Notes under the pieces: generated by a model | What the model was told of the DNA's origin: nothing | Databases searched by the model: none | Seen by the model: the letters and a program-made list of their open reading frames with translations, nothing else | Source: an uncultured Alistipes sp. | Lineage (GTDB): Bacteria > Bacteroidota > Bacteroidia > Bacteroidales > Rikenellaceae | Reading direction: 5' to 3' | Length of the DNA stretch: 24,767 nucleotides | Assembly: GCA_949840605.1 (NCBI GenBank) | Contig: CATKXN010000027.1 | Coordinates: 1-24,767 of the forward strand | Translations under genes and position numbers: made by a program | Shown here: one piece after another, positions 14,920 through 23,339 of the stretch | Numbering within the stretch: the stretch's first letter is position 1 | Layout: every line of letters begins with the position of its first letter

Positions 14920-17796
14920 ATGAAAAAACTCTTCCTGGTCGACGCCTACGCGTTGATTTTCAAGTATTACTATGCCTTTCTGGGGCGCCCCATGCGCAAC
15001 CGCGCCGGGATGAACACCTCCGTGGTGTTCGGGTTCGTGAAGTTCCTGCGCGACATCCAGAAACGCGAGAGGCCCGACCTGCTGGGCGTGGCCTTCGATC
15101 CCAAGGGCGGCAGTTTCCGCCGCGACATCTTTCCGGAATACAAGGCGAACCGTTCCGAGACGCCCGAGGACATCCTGCTTTCGGTGCCCTATGTCAAGCG
15201 GGTGCTCGAAGCGATGTGCATCCCGATCCTCGAAGTCGAGGGGTACGAGGCCGACGACGTGATCGGAACCCTTTCGCAGAAGGGCGTCGAGGCGGGTTAC
15301 GACGTCTATATGGTGACCCCCGACAAGGATTACGGACAGCTCGTGCGCGACCACTGCCACATCTACAAGCAGCGGGGCGCGGAGGGGAGCATCGAGATCG
15401 TCGGCCGCGAGGCCATCCGCGAGAAGTACGGCATCGACGACCCGCAACTGGTGCGCGACATCCTCGCGCTGTGGGGCGACGCTTCGGACAACATCCCCGG
15501 CGTGCCAGGCATCGGCGAAAAGAGCGCCTGCAAGCTGGTCCAGGAGTGGGGAACGGTCGAGAACATCCTCGACAACGTTTCGAAAATCAAGGGAAAACAG
15601 GGCGAGAAGATCGCCGCATGGGCCGACAACCTGCGGCTGGCCAAGCGTCTGACCACCATCTGCCTCGACGTGCCGATCCCCTTCCGCGAAGAAGACCTCA
15701 CGGTCTGCGAACCGCATATCGACGAGCTGCGCGGGGTCTTCGCCGAGCTCGATTTCAAGGCTTTCATGAACGATCTGGCCAACCTGGCGCCGCCCGAGGC
15801 GCTGCCCGAAGGCCCCCGGCAGGAGGCGCAGACCCAACTGGCGGAGATGGCCCGCGCCAAGTCCGCCGCGGCGAAGAAAGCCGCGCTGGTGGGTCAGGGC
15901 AACCTGTTCGGCGACCCCGTGGTGCAGCCGGCCGAGACCCGGGAGGTTCCCGCCGCCGAACTGCAGGCCGAAGCCGACGCGATGCAGCTGGCGACGGCCC
16001 AGAACACGCCCCACGAATATACGCTCGTCGAGAACGCCGCACAGCTGCGCGAGGTGGTCGCCGAGGTCGGACGGTATGAGGAGTTCTGCTTCGATACGGA
16101 GACCACCGGGTTCGACATCTTCAACGACCGGATCGTCGGGCTGTCGCTCGCCGTGGAGCCGCATAAGGCATGGTACGTCCCCTTCAAAGAGGAGACCGCG
16201 TCCGAATATGCGGAGATCGTGCGGCCCCTGTTCGAAGACGAAAAAATCGCCAAGATCGGCCAGAACATCAAGTTCGACCTGATGGTGCTGCGCCGGCTGG
16301 GGATCGGGATCCGGGGCCGCAAGTACGATACGATGATACTCCACTACCTGCTCGATCCCGAGTCGCGCCACAATATGAACGCCCTCTCGGAGCGGTACCT
16401 CAACTACAAGCCCATCGAGATCGAAACGCTGATCGGCAAGGGCGCCAAACAGCTGACGATGGACCTGGTGAACGTCGAGCGCGTCAAGGAGTACGCCGCC
16501 GAGGATGCCGACGTGACTCTGCGGCTCAAGCGGGTGCTCTATCCCCTGGTCGAGGAGATCGGTCTGCAGCATCTCTATTTCGAGGTCGAGGAGCCGATGA
16601 TCGCCGTACTGGCCGATATCGAGATGGCGGGCGTGAGGATCGACACCGGGGCGCTGGCTGTCTATGCTGTCGAGCTGAACCGCAAACTGGGCGAACTGGA
16701 GGCGGCGATCCGCACCGAGGCCGGAGAACCCAATCTGAACATCAACTCCGCGCGTCAGCTGGGCGAGGTGCTGTTCGCGAAGATGCGCATCGCCGAGAAG
16801 CCCAAGATGACCCGGACCAAGCAGTTCTGCACCGACGAAGATTACCTTCAGTCGTTCGCCCGCAAACACCGCATCGTGGACCTGATCCTCGAATACCGGG
16901 GCGTCAAGAAGCTGCTTTCGACCTATGTAGAGGCGCTGCCCCAGCTGGTCAACCGCACCACGGGGCGCATCCACACATCGTTCAACCAGGCCGTGACAGC
17001 CACCGGGCGCCTTTCGTCGACGAATCCCAACCTGCAGAACATTCCGGTCCGCGACGATTTGGGCCGCCGCATCCGCAAGGCGTTCATCCCCTCGGACGAC
17101 GATCACCTGCTGCTTTCGGCCGATTACAGCCAGGTCGAGCTGCGCCTGATGGCCCACCTTTCGGGCGACGAGTCGCTGATCGCGGCTTTCGAACACGGCG
17201 AGGACATCCACACCGCCACCGCCGCCAAACTGTTCAACAAATCGCTCGAAGAGGTGACGCCCGAGGAGCGGCGCCGGGCCAAGACGGCCAATTTCGGCAT
17301 CATCTACGGCATCTCGGCCTTCGGCCTGAGCCAGCGGCTCGAAATTCCCTGCAAGGAGGCCAAGGAGATCATCGACGGCTATTTCGCCTCCTACCCCAAG
17401 GTCAAGGAGTATATGGACGACGTGGTCGAGAAGGCCAAGGAGGAGGGCTTCGTGTCGACGATCTTCGGACGCCGGCGCTACCTCAACGACATCTCGTCGC
17501 ACAACGCCGTGGCGCGCGGACTGGCCGAGCGCAATGCCGTGAACGCCCCGATCCAGGGCTCTGCGGCCGACATCATGAAGATCGCCATGATCGACGTGCA
17601 CCGGCGTTTCGCCGCCGAGGGCATCCGCTCGCGGGTGATCCTGCAGGTGCACGACGAACTGGTCGTCGACATGCTCCGTTCGGAGCAGGAGCGCGTCACG
17701 GCCATCGTCACCGAGTGCATGGAATCTGCGGCGAAGCTCAAAGTGCGGCTTATCGCCGATGCCGGCGTCGGCGGCAACTGGCTCGAAGCGCATTGA
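14920..17796 (+). CDS. polA: DNA polymerase I
   Basis: Repair and Okazaki-fragment-processing polymerase with three domains in 958 residues. The 5'-3' nuclease (about 1-300) keeps its acidic residues (D8; E110, D112, D113 in EGYEADD; D135, D137 in TPDKD) and the helix-hairpin-helix GVPGIGEKSA. A linker of about 80 residues rich in Ala, Glu and Gln follows. The 3'-5' proofreading domain (about 385-560) looks active: D392-E394 (FDTETTG), N449/D453 (NIKFD) and Y525-D529 (YAAED). The polymerase domain (about 590-958) has motif A D735 (SADYSQVELR), the O-helix KTANFGIIYG (F792, Y796) and motif C H911-D912-E913. The ATG at 14920 (MKKLFLVDAY) is chosen over a longer frame that overlaps queD. It ends 12 bp before a strong stem-loop. 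Confidence 0.98.
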   Translation: MKKLFLVDAYALIFKYYYAFLGRPMRNRAGMNTSVVFGFVKFLRDIQKRERPDLLGVAFDPKGGSFRRDIFPEYKANRSETPEDILLSVPYVKRVLEAMCIPILEVEGYEADDVIGTLSQKGVEAGYDVYMVTPDKDYGQLVRDHCHIYKQRGAEGSIEIVGREAIREKYGIDDPQLVRDILALWGDASDNIPGVPGIGEKSACKLVQEWGTVENILDNVSKIKGKQGEKIAAWADNLRLAKRLTTICLDVPIPFREEDLTVCEPHIDELRGVFAELDFKAFMNDLANLAPPEALPEGPRQEAQTQLAEMARAKSAAAKKAALVGQGNLFGDPVVQPAETREVPAAELQAEADAMQLATAQNTPHEYTLVENAAQLREVVAEVGRYEEFCFDTETTGFDIFNDRIVGLSLAVEPHKAWYVPFKEETASEYAEIVRPLFEDEKIAKIGQNIKFDLMVLRRLGIGIRGRKYDTMILHYLLDPESRHNMNALSERYLNYKPIEIETLIGKGAKQLTMDLVNVERVKEYAAEDADVTLRLKRVLYPLVEEIGLQHLYFEVEEPMIAVLADIEMAGVRIDTGALAVYAVELNRKLGELEAAIRTEAGEPNLNINSARQLGEVLFAKMRIAEKPKMTRTKQFCTDEDYLQSFARKHRIVDLILEYRGVKKLLSTYVEALPQLVNRTTGRIHTSFNQAVTATGRLSSTNPNLQNIPVRDDLGRRIRKAFIPSDDDHLLLSADYSQVELRLMAHLSGDESLIAAFEHGEDIHTATAAKLFNKSLEEVTPEERRRAKTANFGIIYGISAFGLSQRLEIPCKEAKEIIDGYFASYPKVKEYMDDVVEKAKEEGFVSTIFGRRRYLNDISSHNAVARGLAERNAVNAPIQGSAADIMKIAMIDVHRRFAAEGIRSRVILQVHDELVVDMLRSEQERVTAIVTECMESAAKLKVRLIADAGVGGNWLEAH

Positions 17797-17808
17797 CCGC
17801 GGCATATG

Positions 17809-17851
17809 CTGACAGAAAATCGCCCTCCGGAAGAGGGCGATTTTCTGTCAG
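17809..17851. terminator. Bidirectional terminator hairpin between convergent polA and the outer-membrane protein gene
   Basis: A perfect 19-bp stem (left arm 17809-17827, right arm 17833-17851) closes a five-base loop, CGGAA. Its core is GC-rich (CGCCCTC/GAGGGCG), flanked by AAAAT on the left and ATTTT on the right, so a U-tract forms in either direction. It starts 12 bp after the polA stop. Its right arm overlaps the stop codon of the convergent gene (TGA read at 17850-17848), so the last codon boundary of that gene is part of the stem. Confidence 0.88.
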
Positions 17852-20604
17852 AAGGTATAGGATACCTCGAGGAACCAGTAACGGCCGAGCAGCGACGTCT
17901 GCGAGGTCGAGATGTAATCGTTGACCACTTGTGTCCGGCGGTTCTCGCCCTGGTTGAAGATGTCCACGACGCCTGTGAGCACGCCCAGCCGGTTTTTCGC
18001 CCCGAATTTGCGGCCGATCTCGGCGTTGCAGTAGACCGCATCGCGGGCCGCCTGCTTCGAGACGTCGTTGCGGTAGAGACTGTAAAAGACGATTGCCTTG
18101 GCCTCGTATTTTTCGGCGAAGCGCGAGCGCAGGGAGCCGTTGATTTGGGCGTCGAGGTAGCGGCTCTTGCCATAGGGACCGCTGGCGAACTCCCCGATCT
18201 GCGCCGTGCAGCGGATTTCGGGGGTGACGTGCGAGGAGAAACCCCCGATCAGGTGGAGCGTCAGGCCCATATAATGCTGGTCCGTCGACCGGGAGATGCC
18301 GTTCAGGAAGAACGGAACCTGCGAATAGCCGTATTCCAGTTTGCTGCGGATCGTCGTGCGGACCGCCTTGAACTGCTTGCTCATCGACAGCGAGGCGCTC
18401 AGGCCGAGGTATCCGCCGGCGTTGTCGTACGTGGAGAGCGTGGCGCCGCGCTGCGCCGTATAGTCGTATTGGGGCAGCGGGGTCGCTTCGGTGAAATAGG
18501 TGGTTTTGTCGGCGATGTAATGGAGCGTGTGACTGCCGTTGAGCCGGACGGACCAGTCGAAACTCCTTTCGGCGATAGTCTGGTTATAGACAAGGGCGAA
18601 ATTCGTTTTTAAGGGCTGTTTCAGATCGGGGTTTCCCACCCGCAGCAGCAGCGGGTTGCGCGTGTCGATCACCCCGCGCAACTGTTCGAGCGAAATATCG
18701 ACCACTTGCGACTGGGCCGTCATGAACAGACTTTTCTGCGGAGTAAAATGATACCAGAAACTCAGGCTGGGGATTACCGACCAGAAGGTCCGGGGCGTGT
18801 AAACATCGTAGGGCAGCCGTTCGTCGCGGTTGGCGACGGTTGCATTGCCGCCGATGCCGGCGTCGAAATGCACTTTTTTATTCGGCTGGAACGTATAATT
18901 AAACGTAAGTGTGTTGTGGCTTGCGTTGACCGTGTAATCGTAGGTGTTCAGCAGGTCGAGCACCCCCAGCGGATCGTTGAGGAAATCGACAGACCGCTGT
19001 TTCGACCGCTCGTTCCGGTAGTCGAAATTATACAGCAGGGCGATCGACGAGGATTTTGAAATCTCTTTCCGGTAGGAGATGTTTCCCCGCACGTTCCAGA
19101 CGGACCCGTCGCCGTGGTTGCGCAGGTTGGTGCGGAAACTGGTCGTGCCGAGCGTATCTATTTCCCAGCCGTCGCTATCGTTTATCGAATAATTCACGGC
19201 AAGTAAGGCATTTAGGAAAGCGCCGTTTTTCATTCCCTGATTATAATCAAACGACCATTCCAGCTTTTTCGAATCCTCGTCTGAACGGGTTCGGCGCAGT
19301 TGAGCAATTAAATTTTCATCGGTCCTGTCTGTCATGTGGTTCGTTCCGCGGTTCATTTGTGTGCCGTAACTCCCTTTAATGCGGGTTTGCAGCATGTGTC
19401 TTCCGCGGGCATGCGTAAACATTCCGCCCAGGTCATAAGTATTGTTTTTCGTCAGCGCGTTCGACCGCGACTCCATCCGGCGGATCTTGTAAACTTCGGT
19501 CGGGAAATAATCGGTCAGGCTCAGCTGTTCCGTTTCCTCCCGTCCGGAAATAAATCCGACATTCACGTTGTATTTCAACGAATCGCCGCGGCGGTAATCG
19601 TACCCGGCCTGCACTTCGGTGTACCGGAACGGGCTTGGGGGCGTGTAGTCCGACAATACCTCGATCCCCATTCTCTGGGCGGCATTGCTGCCGTTGTAAG
19701 CCATCAGACTTATGCTGTTTCGGGGTGTGTTCAGACTGACGACGGCCCGTTCGTCGTGCCGCGCCGTGTGTTTGCCGTTGTAGTCGGCCTGGGTGCTGAC
19801 CCCACCGGATGCCGCGAGCATGATGTTTCGGATCATCTTGGGCTTGCTTTTCGTGGTGACGTCCATCACCTTGTCCTTCGGGGCCCGGGTGTCGCCGATG
19901 CGTTTCGCTACGGGGTTATCCTCGTCGTAGACCTTTACGTCCTTGATGTCCTCGGTCGTCAGGTCCCGGAGCGCGGCCTTCGTGTCGTCGCCGAAGAAGG
20001 TCTGCCCGTCGACATAGACGCGCTTGATCTCCGCGCCGTTAGCGAAGATACTTCCGTCGCGGACCTCGATGCCCGGCAGTTGTTTGAGCAGTTCTCCGAG
20101 CCGGTCCCCGGGCAGGGTTTTGAAGGCGGCGGCATCGTAGACGGTGGTATCCCCGCGGATAATCATGGCGATGCGGTCGCCCCGCACCTCCACCGCGGCG
20201 ATCTGCCGTTCGTCTTCGGCCAGATCCACGTCGATATTGCCGACGAAATCCTTCGCTTCGTATCTTTTCGAAAAGGGTTTGTAACCCATGAAACTCACGG
20301 TCAGTTCCACCGGATGCCGGAACCGCCGGAAACACTCGCAGCGGGCGCTGGCTACGGAGAGTTGCATGCTTTTCACCGTTGCATACGCAATCGTATCCTT
20401 GCCGGAGGCGATGCGGACCGTCGCCCCGACCAGCGGCTCTTTGGTCAGGCTGTCCTGCACATAGATTACCGTCCGGGCGGTGCTCGGAGGGCGCATCATG
20501 CTGCTCATGATGATTACCTCCTGCCCGTGGGCGGGCAGGAAAAAACATAGGCATAAACATAGCACAAACAGATTGCGTCGACAACTCGGGATCGGGTCGG
20601 TCAT
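17848..20604 (-). CDS. TonB-receptor-like outer-membrane beta-barrel protein
   Basis: Probable outer-membrane protein of 918 residues. It has a signal peptide (about 1-28, a hydrophobic Cys/Leu stretch ending AHG-Q), a carboxypeptidase-regulatory-like domain (about 45-135: VIYVQDSLTKEPLVGATVRI... VSFMGYKPFSKRYE), a plug-like region (about 155-230: DTTVYDAAAFKTLPGDRLGELLKQLPGIEVRDGSIFANG, RVYVDGQTFFGDD) and a long beta-rich C-terminal part ending in aromatic F (EVSYTF), as expected of BAM substrates. This layout fits the outer-membrane beta-barrel (PF14905-like) group rather than SusC, and no SusD follows. The ATG at 20604 gives the signal peptide; longer frames run into the nitroreductase. 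The middle of the gene (about 18850-19400) is visibly more AT-rich than its surroundings. Substrate unknown. Confidence 0.88.
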   Translation of the reverse strand: MTDPIPSCRRNLFVLCLCLCFFLPAHGQEVIIMSSMMRPPSTARTVIYVQDSLTKEPLVGATVRIASGKDTIAYATVKSMQLSVASARCECFRRFRHPVELTVSFMGYKPFSKRYEAKDFVGNIDVDLAEDERQIAAVEVRGDRIAMIIRGDTTVYDAAAFKTLPGDRLGELLKQLPGIEVRDGSIFANGAEIKRVYVDGQTFFGDDTKAALRDLTTEDIKDVKVYDEDNPVAKRIGDTRAPKDKVMDVTTKSKPKMIRNIMLAASGGVSTQADYNGKHTARHDERAVVSLNTPRNSISLMAYNGSNAAQRMGIEVLSDYTPPSPFRYTEVQAGYDYRRGDSLKYNVNVGFISGREETEQLSLTDYFPTEVYKIRRMESRSNALTKNNTYDLGGMFTHARGRHMLQTRIKGSYGTQMNRGTNHMTDRTDENLIAQLRRTRSDEDSKKLEWSFDYNQGMKNGAFLNALLAVNYSINDSDGWEIDTLGTTSFRTNLRNHGDGSVWNVRGNISYRKEISKSSSIALLYNFDYRNERSKQRSVDFLNDPLGVLDLLNTYDYTVNASHNTLTFNYTFQPNKKVHFDAGIGGNATVANRDERLPYDVYTPRTFWSVIPSLSFWYHFTPQKSLFMTAQSQVVDISLEQLRGVIDTRNPLLLRVGNPDLKQPLKTNFALVYNQTIAERSFDWSVRLNGSHTLHYIADKTTYFTEATPLPQYDYTAQRGATLSTYDNAGGYLGLSASLSMSKQFKAVRTTIRSKLEYGYSQVPFFLNGISRSTDQHYMGLTLHLIGGFSSHVTPEIRCTAQIGEFASGPYGKSRYLDAQINGSLRSRFAEKYEAKAIVFYSLYRNDVSKQAARDAVYCNAEIGRKFGAKNRLGVLTGVVDIFNQGENRRTQVVNDYISTSQTSLLGRYWFLEVSYTF

Positions 20605-20636
20605 ATGGCAGGGGTATGCGTATCGGTTTTCCGTGG

Positions 20637-21167
20637 TTATTTCAGCCGGATGATCCGTGCCTTGTCGTCCGCGGCGGGCAGCGGGGCGGGCGTGAAGTCC
20701 GAATATCCCGCGACGATGGCGCAGAGGGGTTCGCAGCCCTCGGGAACCGGCAGGAAGGTCCGCAGGTAGTCGGCGGCCGTCTCCCCGTCGGGTGCGTCCT
20801 TGCGCCGGGGACGTCCGTTGACATGCACCCAGCACGACGCCAGCCCTTCGTCGACGCAGGCCAGCTGCAGCACCGTCGCCGTGATCGCGGCGTTCTCGCG
20901 CCACAGGTCGCTCGACGACGTGTCGCCCAGCACCACGATCGCCAGCGGTGCGCCCGTCAGAAATCCCGATCCGTAGTCGCGCATGTCGGCCATGCGGGCC
21001 ACCAGCGCGGGGTCGTCGACCACCAGCAGGCGCGACGTGCGCGTATTGCGGGCCGAAGGAGCCGTGAGGGCTTCGGCGAGGATGCGGTCCACGACCTCGC
21101 GGGGGACCGGCCGGTCGGAGTATTTGCGCACCGAACGGCGTTTTGCGATCAATTCCTTGAATTCCAT
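20637..21167 (-). CDS. Small nitroreductase-family FMN oxidoreductase
   Basis: NAD(P)H-dependent flavoprotein of the nitroreductase superfamily; its physiological substrate is unknown. The 176-residue protein begins FKELIAKRRSVRKYSDRPVP, the usual FMN-phosphate-binding start (RRSVRKY). It continues with LTAPSARNTRTSRLLVVDD, the APLAIVVLGD strand, and WRENAAITATVLQLACVDEGLASCWVHVNGR, the dimer/FMN helix region with Gly-Leu-x-Ser-Cys-Trp. Short members of this length are common in gut anaerobes. The ATG at 21167 follows a consensus promoter by about 29 nt; upstream starts would lie across that promoter. It is followed after 32 bp by the outer-membrane protein gene, possibly in one transcript. 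Confidence 0.92.
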   Translation of the reverse strand: MEFKELIAKRRSVRKYSDRPVPREVVDRILAEALTAPSARNTRTSRLLVVDDPALVARMADMRDYGSGFLTGAPLAIVVLGDTSSSDLWRENAAITATVLQLACVDEGLASCWVHVNGRPRRKDAPDGETAADYLRTFLPVPEGCEPLCAIVAGYSDFTPAPLPAADDKARIIRLK

Positions 21168-21192
21168 AATCTTTTGCGTTTTCGTACGTTTA

Positions 21193-21223
21193 TTGCAAAA
21201 GTAGCTAAAAAAAACTATCTTTG
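21193..21223 (+). promoter_or_regulatory. Promoter of the HAD-ABC-rdgB gene run
   Basis: TTG at 21193-21195, a 20-nt spacer and TATCTTTG at 21216-21223. Expected start is near 21227, leaving a leader of about 18 nt to the ATG at 21245. It overlaps the opposing nitroreductase -7 box, so the two promoters may compete. Confidence 0.7.
21196..21203 (-). promoter_or_regulatory. -7 box of the nitroreductase promoter
   Basis: TACTTTTG on the minus strand matches TAnnTTTG. Expected transcription start is near 21192, giving a leader of about 25 nt. A clear -33 element was not found; AT-rich sequence at the expected place overlaps the opposing promoter. Confidence 0.6.
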
Positions 21224-21244
21224 AGAATCGAAACTTTGAAAACA

Positions 21245-22084
21245 ATGGAATTCAGATTCACCATAGCGCTCATCTACGACTTCGACGGAACGCTCGCTCC
21301 GGGCAACATGCAGGAGTACGATTTCATTCCGACCGTCGGCAAAAGCAACAAGGAGTTCTGGACCGAGGCCAACACGCTGGCCGAGGAGCAGGACGCCGAC
21401 ATGGTCCTGACGTACATGGCCCGGATGATCCAGGAGGCCAAGTCGAAGGGCCTGTCGCTGCGCCGCGAGGCGTTCCAGGATTCGGGCCGCCGCGTGACGC
21501 TCTTCGCCGGGGTCCGGGAGTGGTTTTCCCGCATCAACGCCTACGGGGCCGAGCGGGGCATCCGCATTCTGCACTATATCAATTCCTCGGGGCTGAAAGA
21601 GATCATCGAGGGCACGGAGATCGCCCACGAGTTCCGCAAGATCTACGCCTGTTCGTTCCTCTACGACGTCGACGGCATTGCCTACTGGCCCGCCGTGGCG
21701 GTCAATTACACCAACAAGACGCAGTTCATCTTCAAGATCAACAAGGGTGTCGAGTCGGTCTTCGACTCGAAGCTGGTCAACCGCTACATCCCCGAGAACG
21801 AACGCCCCGTGCCGTTCAAACACATGATCTACGTGGGCGACGGGACTACCGACATCCCCTGCATGCGGCTGGTCAAGAACTCCGGGGGACACTCGATCGC
21901 GGTCTACAACCCCGACCAGAAGGGGGCCCGCAGGGAGATGGCCTCGCTGATCCACGACAACCGCGTGAGCCATGTCTGCCCGGCCGACTACCGGGCGGAT
22001 TCGGAGATGGACGTCCTCGTGAAGACCATCATCGATAAGATCGACCTCGACGACAAACTCGAAAAACTGGAGGTCGTCCGATAG
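21245..22084 (+). CDS. HAD-superfamily phosphatase-like hydrolase
   Basis: Probable cytoplasmic phosphohydrolase of 279 residues, substrate unknown. Motif I is D12-F-D14-G-T-L-A (nucleophile and general acid/base), motif II N113-S-S-G, a lysine for motif III is probably K158 or K164 (NKTQFIFKINK), and motif IV is GDGTTDIP (198-205) with D199 and D203. A helical cap lies between residues 20 and 105. The pattern resembles SerB-like or phosphatase members of subclass I. The ATG at 21245 follows the promoter by 22 nt; a TTG at 21221 lies in the -7 box and is rejected. It is followed after 2 bp by the small membrane protein gene, so these are probably co-transcribed. Confidence 0.9.
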   Translation: MEFRFTIALIYDFDGTLAPGNMQEYDFIPTVGKSNKEFWTEANTLAEEQDADMVLTYMARMIQEAKSKGLSLRREAFQDSGRRVTLFAGVREWFSRINAYGAERGIRILHYINSSGLKEIIEGTEIAHEFRKIYACSFLYDVDGIAYWPAVAVNYTNKTQFIFKINKGVESVFDSKLVNRYIPENERPVPFKHMIYVGDGTTDIPCMRLVKNSGGHSIAVYNPDQKGARREMASLIHDNRVSHVCPADYRADSEMDVLVKTIIDKIDLDDKLEKLEVVR

Positions 22085-22086
22085 CC

Positions 22087-22677
22087 ATGCCTTCCGAGAA
22101 ACTGCGGCCTGTCTACACCGGGCGGCTGGTGCGCCCGGCCCTGTTCGGCGGATCGCCCGAATGGACCGCCGGAGTGCGCCGGCATCCTGTGGCGATGGTC
22201 GCCGCAGCCGTCGTGCTGACGGTCTGCGTCTGCATTCCCTATGCCGGATTCCCGGCCCTCTGTATCGCGGCGGCGGCCTGCGGGTCGTTCTATGCCGCGA
22301 ACGAACCCCTGCAGCTCCTGCTGCTGCCGGAAGCGGGCGCCGCGCGGCTGCTCGCCCGCAAGGTCTTCACGGCCTGGCGCAACTATTTTCTGACGACCGC
22401 CCCTTTTGCCGCACTGGCTCTCTTCGCACAACCCCGTTCGGCCTGGATGGCCGCGGTGTGGGCTCCGCTGGCGGCGCTGACGCTGCTCTATTTCGTCGCG
22501 GCCAAATACGCCCGCTATGATCCGGCGGACGAATCCCCGCGCCGCCCGCTGGCCTTCAAATTGGGCGCCGCGGGATTCCTCGTCCCTCCCCTGCTGCCTC
22601 TCAGCCTCTGCCTCGTGGTGAGCTACCTGCTCCGGGCCGAACGCAACCTCGACCGTTACCTCTATGATTACGATTGA
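22087..22677 (+). CDS. Small polytopic membrane protein, possible partner of the downstream ABC-type ATPase
   Basis: No known family was recognised. The 196-residue protein has about five hydrophobic segments (about 34-52, 54-70, 101-116, 121-138 and 158-183), a basic N-terminus and a charged C-terminal tail ([14 protein letters not shown]). It starts 2 bp after the HAD stop, and the following ATPase gene begins inside its last codons (14-bp overlap), which argues for coupled synthesis. The arrangement membrane protein plus ATPase suggests an ABC exporter-like pair, yet the protein is short for an ABC-2 permease (usually 230 or more residues), so it may be a reduced or divergent permease. Confidence 0.8.
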   Translation: MPSEKLRPVYTGRLVRPALFGGSPEWTAGVRRHPVAMVAAAVVLTVCVCIPYAGFPALCIAAAACGSFYAANEPLQLLLLPEAGAARLLARKVFTAWRNYFLTTAPFAALALFAQPRSAWMAAVWAPLAALTLLYFVAAKYARYDPADESPRRPLAFKLGAAGFLVPPLLPLSLCLVVSYLLRAERNLDRYLYDYD

Positions 22678-23314
22678 CGCCCTCAGGATTCGCGACGGGG
22701 AGCGGACGCTCCTCGACGGTGTGACGATGCACCTCCCGGCGAATGCCGTCCACGGCATCGCGGGTGAAGGGCGGAGCGCGCTGTTGCAGGCGTTGTACGG
22801 ACTTGTGGTCCCCGACGCGGGGCGCATCACCGCCGGAGGACATCCCCTGCGGCGGCGCGACGTGGGTTTTGCGGAGGCGGAACCCCGCTTCTGGCCCGGG
22901 CTGACGGGGCGCGACTGTCTCGGCCTCGCGGTCCGTTACAATCCCGGAGCGAACCCCGCGTCCATGCTCCGCCGACTGCCCGTACCGCTCGACGCAGAGG
23001 CTGCGGCGCTCCCCGAAGCGGACCGGAAACGACTGGCGCTGGTCCTGCTGCTGCTGAATCCCAAACGGGTCCTGCTGCTCGACGAGCCCTTTCGCGGACT
23101 CGATGTCGAGAGCGCCTTCATGCTCCGCCGGCTGATCCTGCAACTCGGCTCGGAGGGCCGCACGGTCCTCGTTGCCGCCCGGCTGGCGGAGTTGGACGGC
23201 ATCTGCGACGATTTCTACGTGCTCAGCGGAGGCGTTGTCCGCGGCCGTTACGAACACTACGAATTCACCCGGGCGGTCCGGGAGACGACCGCTTCGGGAA
23301 TCCCGGAAAAATAA
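22664..23314 (+). CDS. ABC-type ATPase with degenerate nucleotide-binding motifs
   Basis: The 216-residue protein has the ABC ATPase layout, but several hallmark residues differ. Walker A (31-38) reads GIAGEGRS, with Arg37 where Lys is almost invariant. The Q-loop position reads FAEAEP (69-74) with Glu instead of Gln. The signature LSGGQ is replaced by LPEAD (116-120) before RKRLAL. The H-loop reads AAR (171-173) instead of a His. Walker B and the D-loop are intact ([12 protein letters not shown]140, E141). The start at 22664 overlaps the membrane-protein gene by 14 bp. It could be a weak ATPase, an ATP-binding regulatory subunit, or a decaying gene; the clean frame and conserved Walker B argue against simple decay. 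Confidence 0.85.
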   Translation: MITIDALRIRDGERTLLDGVTMHLPANAVHGIAGEGRSALLQALYGLVVPDAGRITAGGHPLRRRDVGFAEAEPRFWPGLTGRDCLGLAVRYNPGANPASMLRRLPVPLDAEAAALPEADRKRLALVLLLLNPKRVLLLDEPFRGLDVESAFMLRRLILQLGSEGRTVLVAARLAELDGICDDFYVLSGGVVRGRYEHYEFTRAVRETTASGIPEK

Positions 23315-23339
23315 GTACTTTTACGAAAATTTCGACACC

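Noticed and set aside
14908..17805. A 965-codon open frame on the minus strand, antisense to polA along its whole length
   Set aside because: The translation is low-complexity, rich in Asp, His, Val, Arg and Leu, with no domain, and is the expected shadow of a high-GC coding frame; polA on the other strand is fully conserved.
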